Source: Lepidurus packardi
Lineage: Eukaryota; Arthropoda; Branchiopoda; Notostraca; Triopsidae
Direction of reading: 5' to 3'
Assembly (NCBI GenBank): GCA_023053545.1
Contig: JAKZAN010000004.1
Coordinates: 6,758,001-6,822,000 of the forward strand
Length of the DNA stretch: 64,000 bases
Of this stretch, positions 54,059 through 64,000 are shown piece by piece (position 1 is the first letter of the stretch; each line of letters opens with the position of its first letter). The position numbers and the translations under genes were made by a program. Under the pieces are notes generated by a model. The model searched no databases and was not told the origin of the DNA. It saw only the letters and a list, made by a program, of their open reading frames with translations.

Positions 54059-54855
54059 GATGCCACTTATTGTGATCAATTATTTGTCAAGTGAATATTG
54101 ATCTATTAAGCGGAGATTCTAATAACCGAAAATCGGAAATATGTACTAAAGAAAGATAACATCCTCTACTTTTGGACACTTTCCCACACGTTTCCTTTTT
54201 CTAGATTCACTACATCTCTATTGTTTATTTTGTAACGATGTTTCAACAATTTCATAGAGATGATTGAGGAATTCCTAATTGAACGTTCGCTTCCCTTTGT
54301 GACAAATCTTTTAAATAAAACTCGTCATAAGTTTCAATTTAAATCAACTTTCAATTTAAATCACATTAATTCTTGTTTGTCGACATTTTTATATAACCAC
54401 ACGTCTAAAACACAACTAACACTGCGACTTTGAGGCCTACTCTTACGGTTCGGTAGGGTACGTTCTGAGCGCGATATTTCTTCTAATTTTCCTAGTCAAT
54501 TACAGGAACTTGTCATTCAATTGAACACCTGTTCATTTAATTGACTGGGGAATTTAAAAGGAATTTCTGCCTAAGCGTAATAGCAGGCTGGAAATGACAG
54601 GATTGGTCAAAACGACGTAAGTGCAATGTCGTTGGTCAATATGCAAAGTCCATATATGCTGTTGTTTCGTTACTGTGCACGTGGTTGATTCTTTTCAAAC
54701 GTGAAGATTCTTTAAAAATTGATTCTAATATCGGAAAGTGCGATTCTCATAACCGATTGAAATGCTATGCATTTAATCGTTTTGAATCGGTCCTTTAAAA
54801 GTTGATTTTATAAAGCGGCTGATTCTAATAACCAGTGATCACAATAAGCGGCATC
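54059..54855. mobile_element. TA-flanked inverted-repeat element, 797 bp
   Basis: The left end GATGCCACTTATTGTGATCA and the right end TGATCACAATAAGCGGCATC are 20-bp inverted repeats with one mismatch, flanked on both sides by TA, as expected for a Tc1/mariner-type target duplication. The interior has repeated GATTCTAATAACC and GATTCTCATAACC units and no transposase frame, so it is a non-autonomous element. Confidence 0.85.
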
Positions 54856-54897
54856 TACTGTTTATTTATAGTAACTAGTTGCTCTGGTTTAGTCACT

Positions 54898-55082
54898 TGT
54901 GTTCGACGCAGAGGTGCTGCTTCACGTTCAAGAAATGTTCAAAAAAGGGTAAAAAGTATCGGTTTTTGAGGGATTCTTCATGTGGAAAAAACTTAGCGCA
55001 GGTGATGCATTTTTTGTGGAGTCACAAACACACACGGAGTCGAACGTCGTTGAAACTAAGTTCCAAAAGCGTGATTTGAGAG
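54898..55082 (+). repeat. Direct repeat, right copy (about 180 bp)
   Basis: Counterpart of 53878-54055: GACGCAGAGGTGCTGCTT, then ACTTAGCGCAGGTGATGCAT and GGAGTCACAAACACACACGG. Starts 40 bp after the TA-flanked element. Confidence 0.75.
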
Positions 55083-56070
55083 TACGTTGAGCGACTTGAA
55101 TCGATGGGAATCTGGAATTTGTTTCTATTTGATTTGATTCTCCTTAAAGCGAATAAATAAGGAAAACCAGTGTTTCGCATTGTTGCAGCCTCAGGGGCTA
55201 CTGTTACTTTCTATACAAGCTAAAAAAAATCTCGGAAAAGGAAGCGAAGGGTGTCTTATCATTCTGCTTCATCACAGCAAAGCTGGACCATCCAATTTTC
55301 CGCTGAACGAACCTTCAGCAATTCCCATTTTCCCGCCCCTTTCTCCCTGTATGTGTAGTGTCTTGTGTGTATCGTATCATAAGTCCTAAGCCGTCTTCCT
55401 TAACCCCCCTCACTTCATCCCACCTCCAAAGTTCGCCTTTCTTGGCCTATTTTGTATATCTTGCAAGATTTCGGTAAGTCTCTTCTCTCTCTCCCTCGTC
55501 TTGCCATTTTCAAGAGGGTCTACTCCAAGATTCTATAAACGATAGCTAAAAAGGAGGTAGTTGTCGCATTTGCCCATCGCAAAAGCTCGCAAAGCAGTTG
55601 TGGGTTGTCTCCCCAATGGGGAACACTTCTTGCTCGGATATTAATCGAAGAGCGCAACAGAAACTCGCAAGCTTTTGTGGGAAATCGTTGAAATCCTTCG
55701 CCAAACCGCGTCAACTTTGTGCGACTTGTCCTCATCTGACTTCCTTCATCAACAATACTTGGTCGCTCAATTCCACGTGATTTGCTTTCCACTCCTGCGG
55801 GTAAACGAGTACCATACACACAGTTTAGGTTACTTTCGCGTTTACCTGAACTTTCGCTCCCCTCAAGTCATTAGGGCTTTTTTGACCTGCTGTGCTGCGT
55901 TGGACTGGAGCACCAGGAAGCATTGTTGTGATGCTAATTAAGGTGCTCCTCGTGTTCTAGATTGACATGGAGATGACGCGACACAGTTTGGGTTTGGTCC
56001 TTTTGCTCGCTTTGGCCATGGTTTTGCATGGGTATTCTGTTTGAAATGTCAAAACAAAGATGAGGTGGAA

Positions 56071-56083
56071 GGGGGGGGGGGGG
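56071..56083. repeat. Poly(G) tract, 13 nt
   Basis: Uninterrupted G13 on the plus strand, within a purine-rich stretch. Confidence 0.98.
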
Positions 56084-59000
56084 TAAGAAAGGTAAGGAGG
56101 GGGGAGAGGTAATCTTTATTTAGTATCAGGAGAGTTATTTGTAAAGTCTTCCGGGATTTACGTAGGTTGACAACAAAGTAAAAAAGACACAAGACAAGCG
56201 TAACTAAATTCAATTTTCTGCGAATTTTTTTTCAGTTTGGTTTCATAAGAGACTTTGTGGGGTTTGCTGTTGAACTTGGCAAACGTTAGTGTTTTTGAAG
56301 TCGGGGGACTTAAGACGCGTAGCGAGCTAAGAAAAGAAAAGAAAATAAGAAAAGGGTATGTGGGTGTGTCTGTGTGTGTGCTCTGGATAAATATAGGCAT
56401 CCTGATTGAGTTGTTCGGATCCTGAAATTACTAAAATTATCCCCTATTTAGCGTTTATTCTTGTAACGCAGGAAATTGTGGCGTGAGTTGGGAGCGGAAA
56501 ACGAAACTAGTCGAGGAAAATGAGAATTCGGGGCTTGATTTTCTGCAACGCGAGAATTCCTTAACCTTTAAACTGGTGTGTGTGTGTGATGTGGAGAATA
56601 CTGAGCAGCGAAAAAAAGGCTTTTGGGGCATTTAAACGACTAGGACTTTTGTGGGAGGGGTGGGGTTTAATGGTGATAATTGGAGTGGGTAATTAGTTAT
56701 AGTTGTTCCGAGATGGGAATCTCACATCTACGTGTTAGATTCCTCGCAGCCCGAGACACATTTAAATTGCTGTGAGAGCAAATTAACGACGATGTGCCGG
56801 GAGCACACACACAAAGAAAAAAAGGGGGGGAATAACAGAAGAAACGGTGAATAAAGAACTAAGCAAATGAGGACAACTAATTAAGGAAGTCAGAGGCTCC
56901 AAGACGAATGCTTTCCATTTGGATATTCTTTGTCGCTTTGTAGTACAGTTTCCTTGAAAGTATTTATTTTGTGTGAACAAAGACAAATTATTTATATTTT
57001 TCTATAAGAAGTTTTAGCTGTGAAGGATAATTCCCCACAGTTTGTTTTTTGTGCTTTGGTGTCGCGCAGTATTATTCTAAAAATGAATGTTTGTTTTTTG
57101 TTCTCTTTTTTTTTAAAACTTGATTTATGTTGTAGCGCAAAGTGGGACAGTAATATTTTGTATTCGTTCCTTGGATGAATTTTTTTAAATAGTTAATAAA
57201 TTTAGCAATTAAAGTAATGACATAGTATAGCATTAAGAAATTCAATGGAAATTTTAGTAATTAATAGATCATTTTCCTTAGTTTCTTAAATAATTTCCTT
57301 TCCTACACGTATTATTCATCGCTTTCCTTACTTTTAACGAATTGACGTTTTAGTTTAATTTAGTGTCATTGATTTTTCATTAATCTATTTAATTTTAATT
57401 AAATACAAAGTTTCGCAAGGAAGCAACCTTATTCTTGCGGTTAAAGCGTGCAGTATTATACTGTAGGTGTACTTCTCCAGTACCGCTTTCACCTAGTACT
57501 CGACCACAATTTTTTTCAGGTTTCCTTTCTGCTCTTCGGAGAAGACGCGAGGAATTCTCGTATTCGGAAAGGAAGGTCGAGACCCTGGAAAAAGAAATAA
57601 AATCTATCCTGCACGTCTGTTAAACTTTTTCTTCCAAAATCAGCAGTTAACTTACATCTCGCAATTTCTTTGGTTAAAACTCCATTTGTAGGCTATTGCG
57701 GTGGTCGTAAATTTCATTTTATTAGGAATAGTTTAATACTAATGCGGTACAAAATTGTTGTTTTCGTTAGAAAGGTAACGGTTAGGTTACAAAAGTATAT
57801 TTTTACAACTTTTTAGGAGCGTACTATTAACTGCCAACTTCCGTGCCTGTCAGAAGTTGCGAAAATTTCGGAGCGCCAAAAGTACTATGCAATGGAGCCC
57901 AAGTTGTATCGTGTTTCAAAGGATTAAAACGGAACAATTCAGGGTAATTAAGAGGGCTGGTTGGCTGAATGTCATAGAGCTTTTTTAAACGGCTGGTTAC
58001 GATTACAGTCTATATAAATAAGGAAAAGATTAAACGTAAAATCGTTTGCTCCTGCTATATTTATGCAAGCAAGGAAAGTTTTCTTCCCAAGTTTCAGTTT
58101 GGGAGCAGCTGGGAGAGAGATACGCCAGAAAACAGGCTTTATAAGAAACAGTATGGTATAGAACAGTGTATACAGCATGTGAGAGGTAAAGAGGAAGGGG
58201 CTTCTTTTCAGCCTAAATAAACAAAAGAAGCAAGGCGAAAGTTATCTCTATTTCATCCCAGTTTTAAGTCTTCGTCGGCCCTGCCCTTTTGTGTATATAT
58301 ATCCCACACACGCAGTCAAGTTTATCCATTAGACCCAGGCCTTGCCCGCTTTTGCCCAGTCAGCCCTGCTTTGCATTGGGGCAACTTTCCCAATAAGGCT
58401 AACCTCACCAAAAACTCGCCAAAGAGTGCTACTGAAAATACAATAAAAGAAAATTAAACGTAAATGAAAGACAAGAAAAATAAAAAAAACTGTTTTCTTC
58501 GAGCAACGAATTAATTGCAAGAGTTTAAACTTTTAAGGTTGCTTTTAAGTTAACTAGGATATTAATGATGTCTGTGGATAGGATAATGGCTAATCCTTGG
58601 GAGGTTGGGAAGGTTTTAGAATTGTTTTTCATGATTTCGTCCCCTCAAAAACCGAAGCCAATTAAATTGGAAGGCACTTTCGGGTGTTAGCGGTTTCAAA
58701 TATGATGGAAGTTTTTGGGAACGGCAAAGCGGCCCATGTTTTAGTGTTAGGACACGAAAAATTGGTATTCAAAGCAGCTCCGACTCTAAATAGACCCCTT
58801 TCTTCTTCGTCATCTTCTTTGCTTCTTTCAAAGATTAAAAAATGTCAGTGTCCCTCTGCGGTTAAGCGTCTTTGTATATGCAAACGAAGTTTGGGCGGTC
58901 CCAAATTGGGAAACGTGAAGTGCTTGCAAGACTTTCTCGTTTTCGGCCTAATACGTTCTAGTCCTTCTTTCCACTTGAATATTTCCTCTCCCCCATTCTT

Positions 59001-59512
59001 TGCGCCCTGATAAAAAAAAAACATGAGATAGATTAATCTTGCAAGCTATCGTACAAGATATTGAAAACTGTGGTAGCTCAGCAAAATATGTCGAAAAACA
59101 ACAAAAAAATACTCCAGCGGGCCAGTGTGGGACAAGGAGAAAATAATGGCTATTAAAAGGTCCCAAGTCTTGAGATAATAGTTTGCGAGGGATCCTCCAG
59201 AGCCCCCAAAGAAGAAGGAGAAGCACATTGACCGACGTTGATGCTCGCAACGGAGCGATAAGAATCAGCAAGTAAATTGGTTTGAGTGTCCAATGAAGCG
59301 GTCTCTTGCTTCCTCTTTTCTTCCTTCAAAAAGTCCACAGTTTTCCATCCCAAGTCGACCATTGTTTTATAGAGGCATGCGAGCCAGCGAGCTATAGGAC
59401 ATCCACTTTGTCTCGTCGTCAACTCTGGTCAATTTATGCGAGCACTTTTTATAGGCATTCGGTGTGCTGTAAGGAACCAACAGCCACCCAAGGAAGATGT
59501 GCGGGGGGAGTT

Positions 59513-59530
59513 GGGGGGGGGGGGGGGGGG
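59513..59530. repeat. Poly(G) tract, 18 nt
   Basis: Uninterrupted G18 on the plus strand, preceded by GCGGGGGGAGTT. Confidence 0.98.
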
Positions 59531-60264
59531 TATTTTCCATCTTTACGTTCCAGAGAGGGGCCACAATTGACCCAAAGGCTTGAACCCGGCAACTTAATAG
59601 AATATGACAAAAAATTTATCACGGGCTTATCTCCTCCTGCGGAAGAAGTCCTGGTACTCCTTGAGGGCTCCGCGGACTGTCTTAAGGGAAGTTGTCGTTC
59701 GTCCTAGCTTTTTCCTTAAATGTTTCTTATTTTCGGGCTCTTTCCGGAAGTTGGCAAGTTGTTGGGAAATTGCTGGCTTCCATGGACAGATATAGAGTAT
59801 GGGAAGGTTTTACCCCAGTACCACAAGCATATATAATTTATCTCGAGACAAATTCAACTCTTATTGGCTAAAAGGCTGTAAGAAAAAGATCCTTCCCTCG
59901 GAAAATAAAGCCCGAAGAGACAATTCTTGTCTTCCTTCGTTTAATTTGGTTTCTCAACAAGCCAAGCAGCACCCCTTCAAGCCATGGCAATTGTTTGTGA
60001 CTTTGCTTAAAGCTTTTCTGGGGCTCCCAAGTATTGAGTATTCAGAACTCGGAACGCTTTTTCTTGTGTCTTCCACTTTTTCCCTCCTTTTACTCCGTCT
60101 TAAGGACAGTAGCCACCAAATGAGGACCTTTTCTTCGAACAACAGAGTAAAAACATCTAGTTGCGCGTTTTCATCATGCGCAAAGTAGTAATAACGCTGT
60201 AAAAAGAAGGAAGATGGCAGAAAAACATGTTCACGTGGCTCTCTGCTGTCACAGACGTCCATCC

Positions 60265-60510
60265 ATGGCACTCCGGGAGCTATTGTTTACTGGGTAACGC
60301 ATAGGAGTAAACGGTAACCATGGTAAAGCTCCGTAAGCCACGCCCGAAACCATTGGTGACGTCACGAGCAAAGGCTTGCATGCTCATAGCTCATGAGTGA
60401 CTGTTCAGAAAAAGGTGAAATAAATTGTGTTATTCTTAGAACAATGTAGACTACAAGAATCCATCAAAATTTCAACATGTGATTTTTAAGTCTCTACTGC
60501 CCTTTAAGAA
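60265..60510 (+). repeat. Repeat family C, copy 3
   Basis: Contains CTCCGTAAGCCACGCC, GGCTTGCATGCTCATAGCTC, AAGAATCCATCAAAATTTCA and CTACTGCCCTTTAAG, in the same order as the other two copies. Confidence 0.6.
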
Positions 60511-61060
60511 AGAGTCTGGCTGGCTGCAGAATGCAGAAGAGGAAGAACTGGCTGCAACGCGTATCTTATCTTATCTTCAAAGTGCGGCGTAGGCTCAATA
60601 AAAGGATTAATTAGCTTCTCTTCCCCTGTTTCATTTCCTCCGGCTTTTGCGATTCAGGCTTTCCATAGTTTAGTTCTCGACGTCTTTCTCTTTCCCACAT
60701 ACACGTTCAGAAGGAGTCTTTCTACGTTGTATCGTGTGTGCGAAAACCAGAGAAGAGAGCGAAAGACCCCTTTGATTGCAGGCGTTGGCAGGGCAATTAT
60801 GCCGGGGGTGGTTCCTTGAATTAACAATAGCGATTTATAGCATGCTTGCAGGGAACTTTGGCATGTATTGTGTCGTCCTTGCATGCTGCTGTGCTGGTTT
60901 GCTTCTAGTTTTCTCGCAGCTATCGATCCTTGCAGTTTGTACTGTACTCTTTGAAGGAAAGGGCCTCAACAATGTGCATGTCTGCCCGTTTTTTTGTTGG
61001 AAACTTTGCAGACGAATTTGTCTTTACCCACTCCTGACTAAAATAGCTTACAAATTTCTT
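60511..61060. other. Non-coding stretch
   Basis: No gene supported; a 147-codon frame (60776-61219) runs into the adjacent tandem repeat and lacks a domain. Confidence 0.4.
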
Positions 61061-61392
61061 TTCGGCTTCCTAACACGGCTCAAATACTTGGGAGCAATCT
61101 CTGTTTCTTTTGTGCAATCTTTATTTTATTATTTGGTAGATTTAAAATTACTTCCAGGGAACTCAGTTCATTTTCACGAATGTCTTGCTGTCGCAGTAAT
61201 ATTAAGCAAACACAAATAAAATTGCTTAAAATCTTTGCTTAAAGTCTTTTTGGCTTCATAATGAGACGGAAATACTTGGGACCGATCTTTTTTTATTTTA
61301 TCCTATTTTTATTTGATTATTTGGGAGATTAAAAGTGACTTCCAATGAAGTCGCGAATGTCTTGCTGTTGCAGTAATATTAAGCAAACAAAC
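61061..61392. repeat. Tandem duplication, about 187-bp period
   Basis: Copy 1 is 61061-61216 and copy 2 is 61248-61392. Shared blocks are AAATACTTGGGA, TTGGTAGATT/TGGGAGATT with AAAATTACTTCCA/AAAGTGACTTCCA, CGAATGTCTTGCTGT and GCAGTAATATTAAGCAAACA. Confidence 0.8.
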
Positions 61393-63556
61393 CCAGAGAG
61401 TTAATTTACGGTTTAAAGGGGAAAACGTGCGAAAGGACATGGCTTCAGACAGTTTCTATTTGGACTTGACGAAAGGGGGTGAGAGTTTTATCTTAGACAG
61501 TTTTTTTACTCTTGAGTCCGGATTTCGGGGATTTGACACGGCTTGCAGGCCTAATTTGGGCCTCATTACATACTTTGCACCGCCTTGCACAAGTCAAGCC
61601 CTTGACGGTAGTTAAAAAGGAGCTATCGTTTTCCTTTTTTTCCCCTTTTTTTATTGGTAGGGAAGGAAAAGAATTGTTGATTGTAAAGGTAAAAGTTTCC
61701 AAAAAGTCATCAAGTCAACGGAAGCAAAAGGAAAAAAGAAACGGTGCGCTTTTGGGATGTGCCACTGTGTTTGTGTCTGTCAGCTATAAATACCTAGAAG
61801 TAATCCCGCATCCATGCCAAGTGCTGTGCGCGTTCTTCTTCGGTCGCGGAGGTTTCCTCTTTAGCTGCTTTCAGCCTTGGCTCCGATGTTCGAACTTATA
61901 TACTATACACAACTTGCCTCCTCAACGTCGTAAAATGTCTCGTTCTTCTCGATTACTCTCGCCCGCGTTTATTAAGTTATTATCGTGGAAAAGAGAGAAT
62001 TTTGCCCACTTTCTCTTTGAACACGCAAATCTTCGGAGCTCGAAGTTTCCTTCAAAGGGTACGCAAAGTCTCGACTTGCTCGACATTATAAGTGAATTTT
62101 GAGAGCTAACGACACGATATTCCCACTCCTTTTGCGTAACTCAAGGGCGGATGATTTTTGTTCAGTTTTTTTTTTAATTTTTTGCCATTGTTGACTGTAG
62201 GCCATAAAGACCACTTGAACAGTTTACAGAGGGAGAAAGGGGGATGAGTATTTTTCCTTCTAAATGTGACACAATGCGACAAAGAAAGACAAAAAACAGT
62301 CTCCACGTTTTCGTTCGACGCTTTATATTTCCAAGAGCTGAACGGGAAATGGGCGTCTGATTTGCGGGAGGTCTCTTCCGGTGACTTTTCTGTCTCGGCG
62401 ACATTTTGTGCGTTTACTGAGTACATGGCTCTTCTAGCTGCAGAAATTGCATTTTATGTGTTAACCCCCCTCCCTTCCCATCCGACCCGTCTGTCTCTGA
62501 ATATTGTCACAATTTGATTGGACGAACTAGATTCAATGATTCATTTTTTTTTATTTTAATTTTTTTAGAAAAGTACTAGGAATGAAAGTAAGATAAAAGG
62601 ACAACTTTTTAAAAAAAATTAACGAATTTCCTTGAAGGAAAATAACCAAATCTCTAACATTCAAGGTTTGATACTTTGTTTAAAAATGGAACACGTCATT
62701 TGTCAAGTTTGAATCACCTATTTGGGAAATTCAGAACTGTTTCATGGCCTCGTGAAATGTATTTAAGCAGTTTAAAACTAAGAACGCGGGCGAAATTAAA
62801 ATAAAACAGTAGTTAGCAAACAAGATGTGTGGGCAGTAAAGTTTTGCTTTATTAAGTATAGACTAATATGTGCTTTACATGGGAAATGTGTCTGGCCATG
62901 TTTCCTCTGGAGAAAGGCTTGGAATTCGCCTTGTCAAACGCAGAAATAACAAGTCTGTTGCTGTAATATATATATAAACTTGGGAATTTTGAGATAAGTC
63001 GTCGAAGAAAAGCACTGTATAACGTGAGAGCTCCAGACGTCTAATATATCATTTAAAGAGCTAGGCGTCCTGATATGACATGGTTAATTTTCTTGTCGGT
63101 CGTTCCGAATTGCCCAGTTATACCAAAAATGGGGAGCCGTTAAGGAGCTAGTACCGGCAATTGCTAAGCCAAAAGACGGTTTTATGTACCTGCATGACCT
63201 CCATATAGACTCGGCGGGTGGGGGGCTTCTCCCAGTGAAATGCCTCGTAAAGAGCCCCGAGAAGAGCACCAAAAAAAAGAGAGTTTCACAGCGTCCCTCT
63301 TCTCCTACCTCTTTGCCATAGCTTAAAGAGAGGAAGTTACATCCCCGTGGAGTTAACTGTTTCAGTTTCGGGAGCTTAATTTAGGCCCGACGATGGTAAA
63401 ATGAAGTATAGTAAAAAGCTAACCATTTAGAAAACGGTTTGGCCAATGGTTTGTAGCAGAAGCCATCAAACTTTTTCGCTTCTTCCTAAAGGCACCTAAA
63501 GAAGGGTAAAGAAAGCTAAAAGAAGGCTCAGGAGTGCTCAAGATGGCTAAAGAAGG
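61393..63556. other. Non-coding stretch
   Basis: No gene supported. A 196-codon frame at 61512-62102 has no domain. A short run of (TA)n sits at 62964-62974, and direct AAGAAGG/CTAAAGAAGG units occur at 63500-63560. Confidence 0.4.
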
Positions 63557-63955
63557 TTTAAGGCTCCCGTCGAGCTTAGCGTGTTACACCCAAGCTAGCG
63601 CTAGATGGCAGTCGTACGGGCTTTGTCGCATGGGGTGGATATGAACGCGCATTGCTTCTGCGTATAAAACGATTTGCAGGACAACTTTATAATTACGTAC
63701 TCAATCGGCATGTAGTTTTTCTTTAAAAATACGCTAAAATAATGTCTCGGGATAGTTTGCGAACTCCCAGTTCTCAAATTAATTACATCAAATATTACAA
63801 AGTTAACTGGCTTGTCTTTCGTATTGGTATTGCTTTTATTGTAAAATATTTTCTAATATATTCTGTACTTGTTGGCGTAAGAATGATTCTGCCTTCCCCG
63901 TACTATCGTACCGAAGAATACGCTGCACGGGAGCGTTCATAAAGACGGGAGCCTA
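63557..63955. mobile_element. Inverted-repeat unit with family B-like ends, enclosing a small ORF
   Basis: The left end TTTAAGGCTCCCGTC (63557-63571) and the right end GACGGGAGCCT (63944-63954) are an 11-bp perfect inverted repeat. The sequence AAGGCTCCCGT is also the end motif of the family B elements at 40.5-40.9 kb. The unit is about 400 bp, close to the family B length, but the interior is different. Confidence 0.5.
63742..63942 (+). CDS. Possible 66-aa membrane microprotein
   Basis: ATG at 63742. Starts MSRDSLRTPSSQINYIKYYK, has one hydrophobic segment (FRIGIAFIVKYFLIYSVLVG) and ends in a charged tail (YYRTEEYAARERS). The layout, a short polar N-terminus, one helix and a charged tail, is that of small mitochondrial or ER membrane proteins. 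I cannot assign a family. It lies inside the inverted-repeat unit with its stop 1 nt before the right repeat. It may be chance, as this is only 201 bp in 35 kb of non-coding DNA. Confidence 0.3.
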   Translation: MSRDSLRTPSSQINYIKYYKVNWLVFRIGIAFIVKYFLIYSVLVGVRMILPSPYYRTEEYAARERS

Positions 63956-64000
63956 AAAATAAGATTGAAAAGTTAAAAGAAGGTCCTTAGCAGGAAGAGA

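Larger units (their letters stand above)
55083..60264. other. Non-coding stretch
   Basis: No gene supported. G13 at 56071-56083 and G18 at 59513-59530. AT-rich block 57180-57410. Frames at 58684-59010 and 59306-59707 overlap simple sequence and show no domain. Confidence 0.45.

Noticed and set aside
59575..59600. tRNA B-box-like sequence (GGGTTCAAGC on the minus strand)
   Set aside because: No matching A box, acceptor stem or anticodon arm around it. No tRNA or rRNA gene was found in the window.
61512..62102. 196-codon plus-strand ORF
   Set aside because: Low-complexity Lys/Ser and Phe-rich stretches, no domain or splice context.

Overview
The window is eukaryotic. Five host genes have short introns (mostly 55-100 nt) with GT-AG borders, and all are single-copy metazoan genes. 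Intron size, base composition, gene density on the left and protein resemblance point to an arthropod, most likely a branchiopod crustacean such as Daphnia. The species is an inference; no marker in the window proves it.

Bases 1 to about 11,070 hold most of a very large autonomous Helitron-type rolling-circle transposon, transcribed on the minus strand and cut by the left window edge. In transcription order it carries (i) an uninterrupted 563-codon protein joining a herpes-tegument-like (C76) cysteine protease domain to four CCHC-type zinc fingers, (ii) a 324-codon RPA-like OB-fold protein whose start codon appears to be assembled by splicing, and (iii) an uninterrupted RepHel frame of at least 1,917 codons with zinc fingers, a DUF6570-like region, an HUH/Y2 Rep nuclease and a Pif1-type helicase. 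Between (i) and (ii) is an inverted repeat of about 1.47 kb whose right arm is a decayed partial copy of the RPA-like gene. Upstream of (i) are a roughly 300-bp-period tandem duplication and a strong 13-bp-stem hairpin that may mark the element's right end.

Bases 11.4-28.7 kb are a compact block of host genes: UBE2A/RAD6 (+) with a duplicated, apparently mutually exclusive last exon; an ANKRD10-like ankyrin protein (-) divergent from UQCRQ (+); choline kinase (-); a CD36/SR-B scavenger receptor (-) with two alternative first coding exons and a 175-bp (AT)n tract in an intron; and LRRC59 (+) with an unusually long lumenal tail. Exons of every gene were joined by hand; reading frames and lengths agree across all junctions.

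Bases 28.7-64 kb are, as far as I can read, about 35 kb without a convincing protein gene. The stretch holds several families of short TTAA-bounded inverted-repeat elements (three of them end to end at 48.5-49.5 kb), a TA-flanked 797-bp element set between two diverged 180-bp direct repeats, a tandem duplication, a (GA)n tract and four of the window's five poly(G)/poly(C) runs of 13-18 nt. A 66-codon ORF with one membrane segment near the right edge lies inside a 400-bp inverted-repeat unit.
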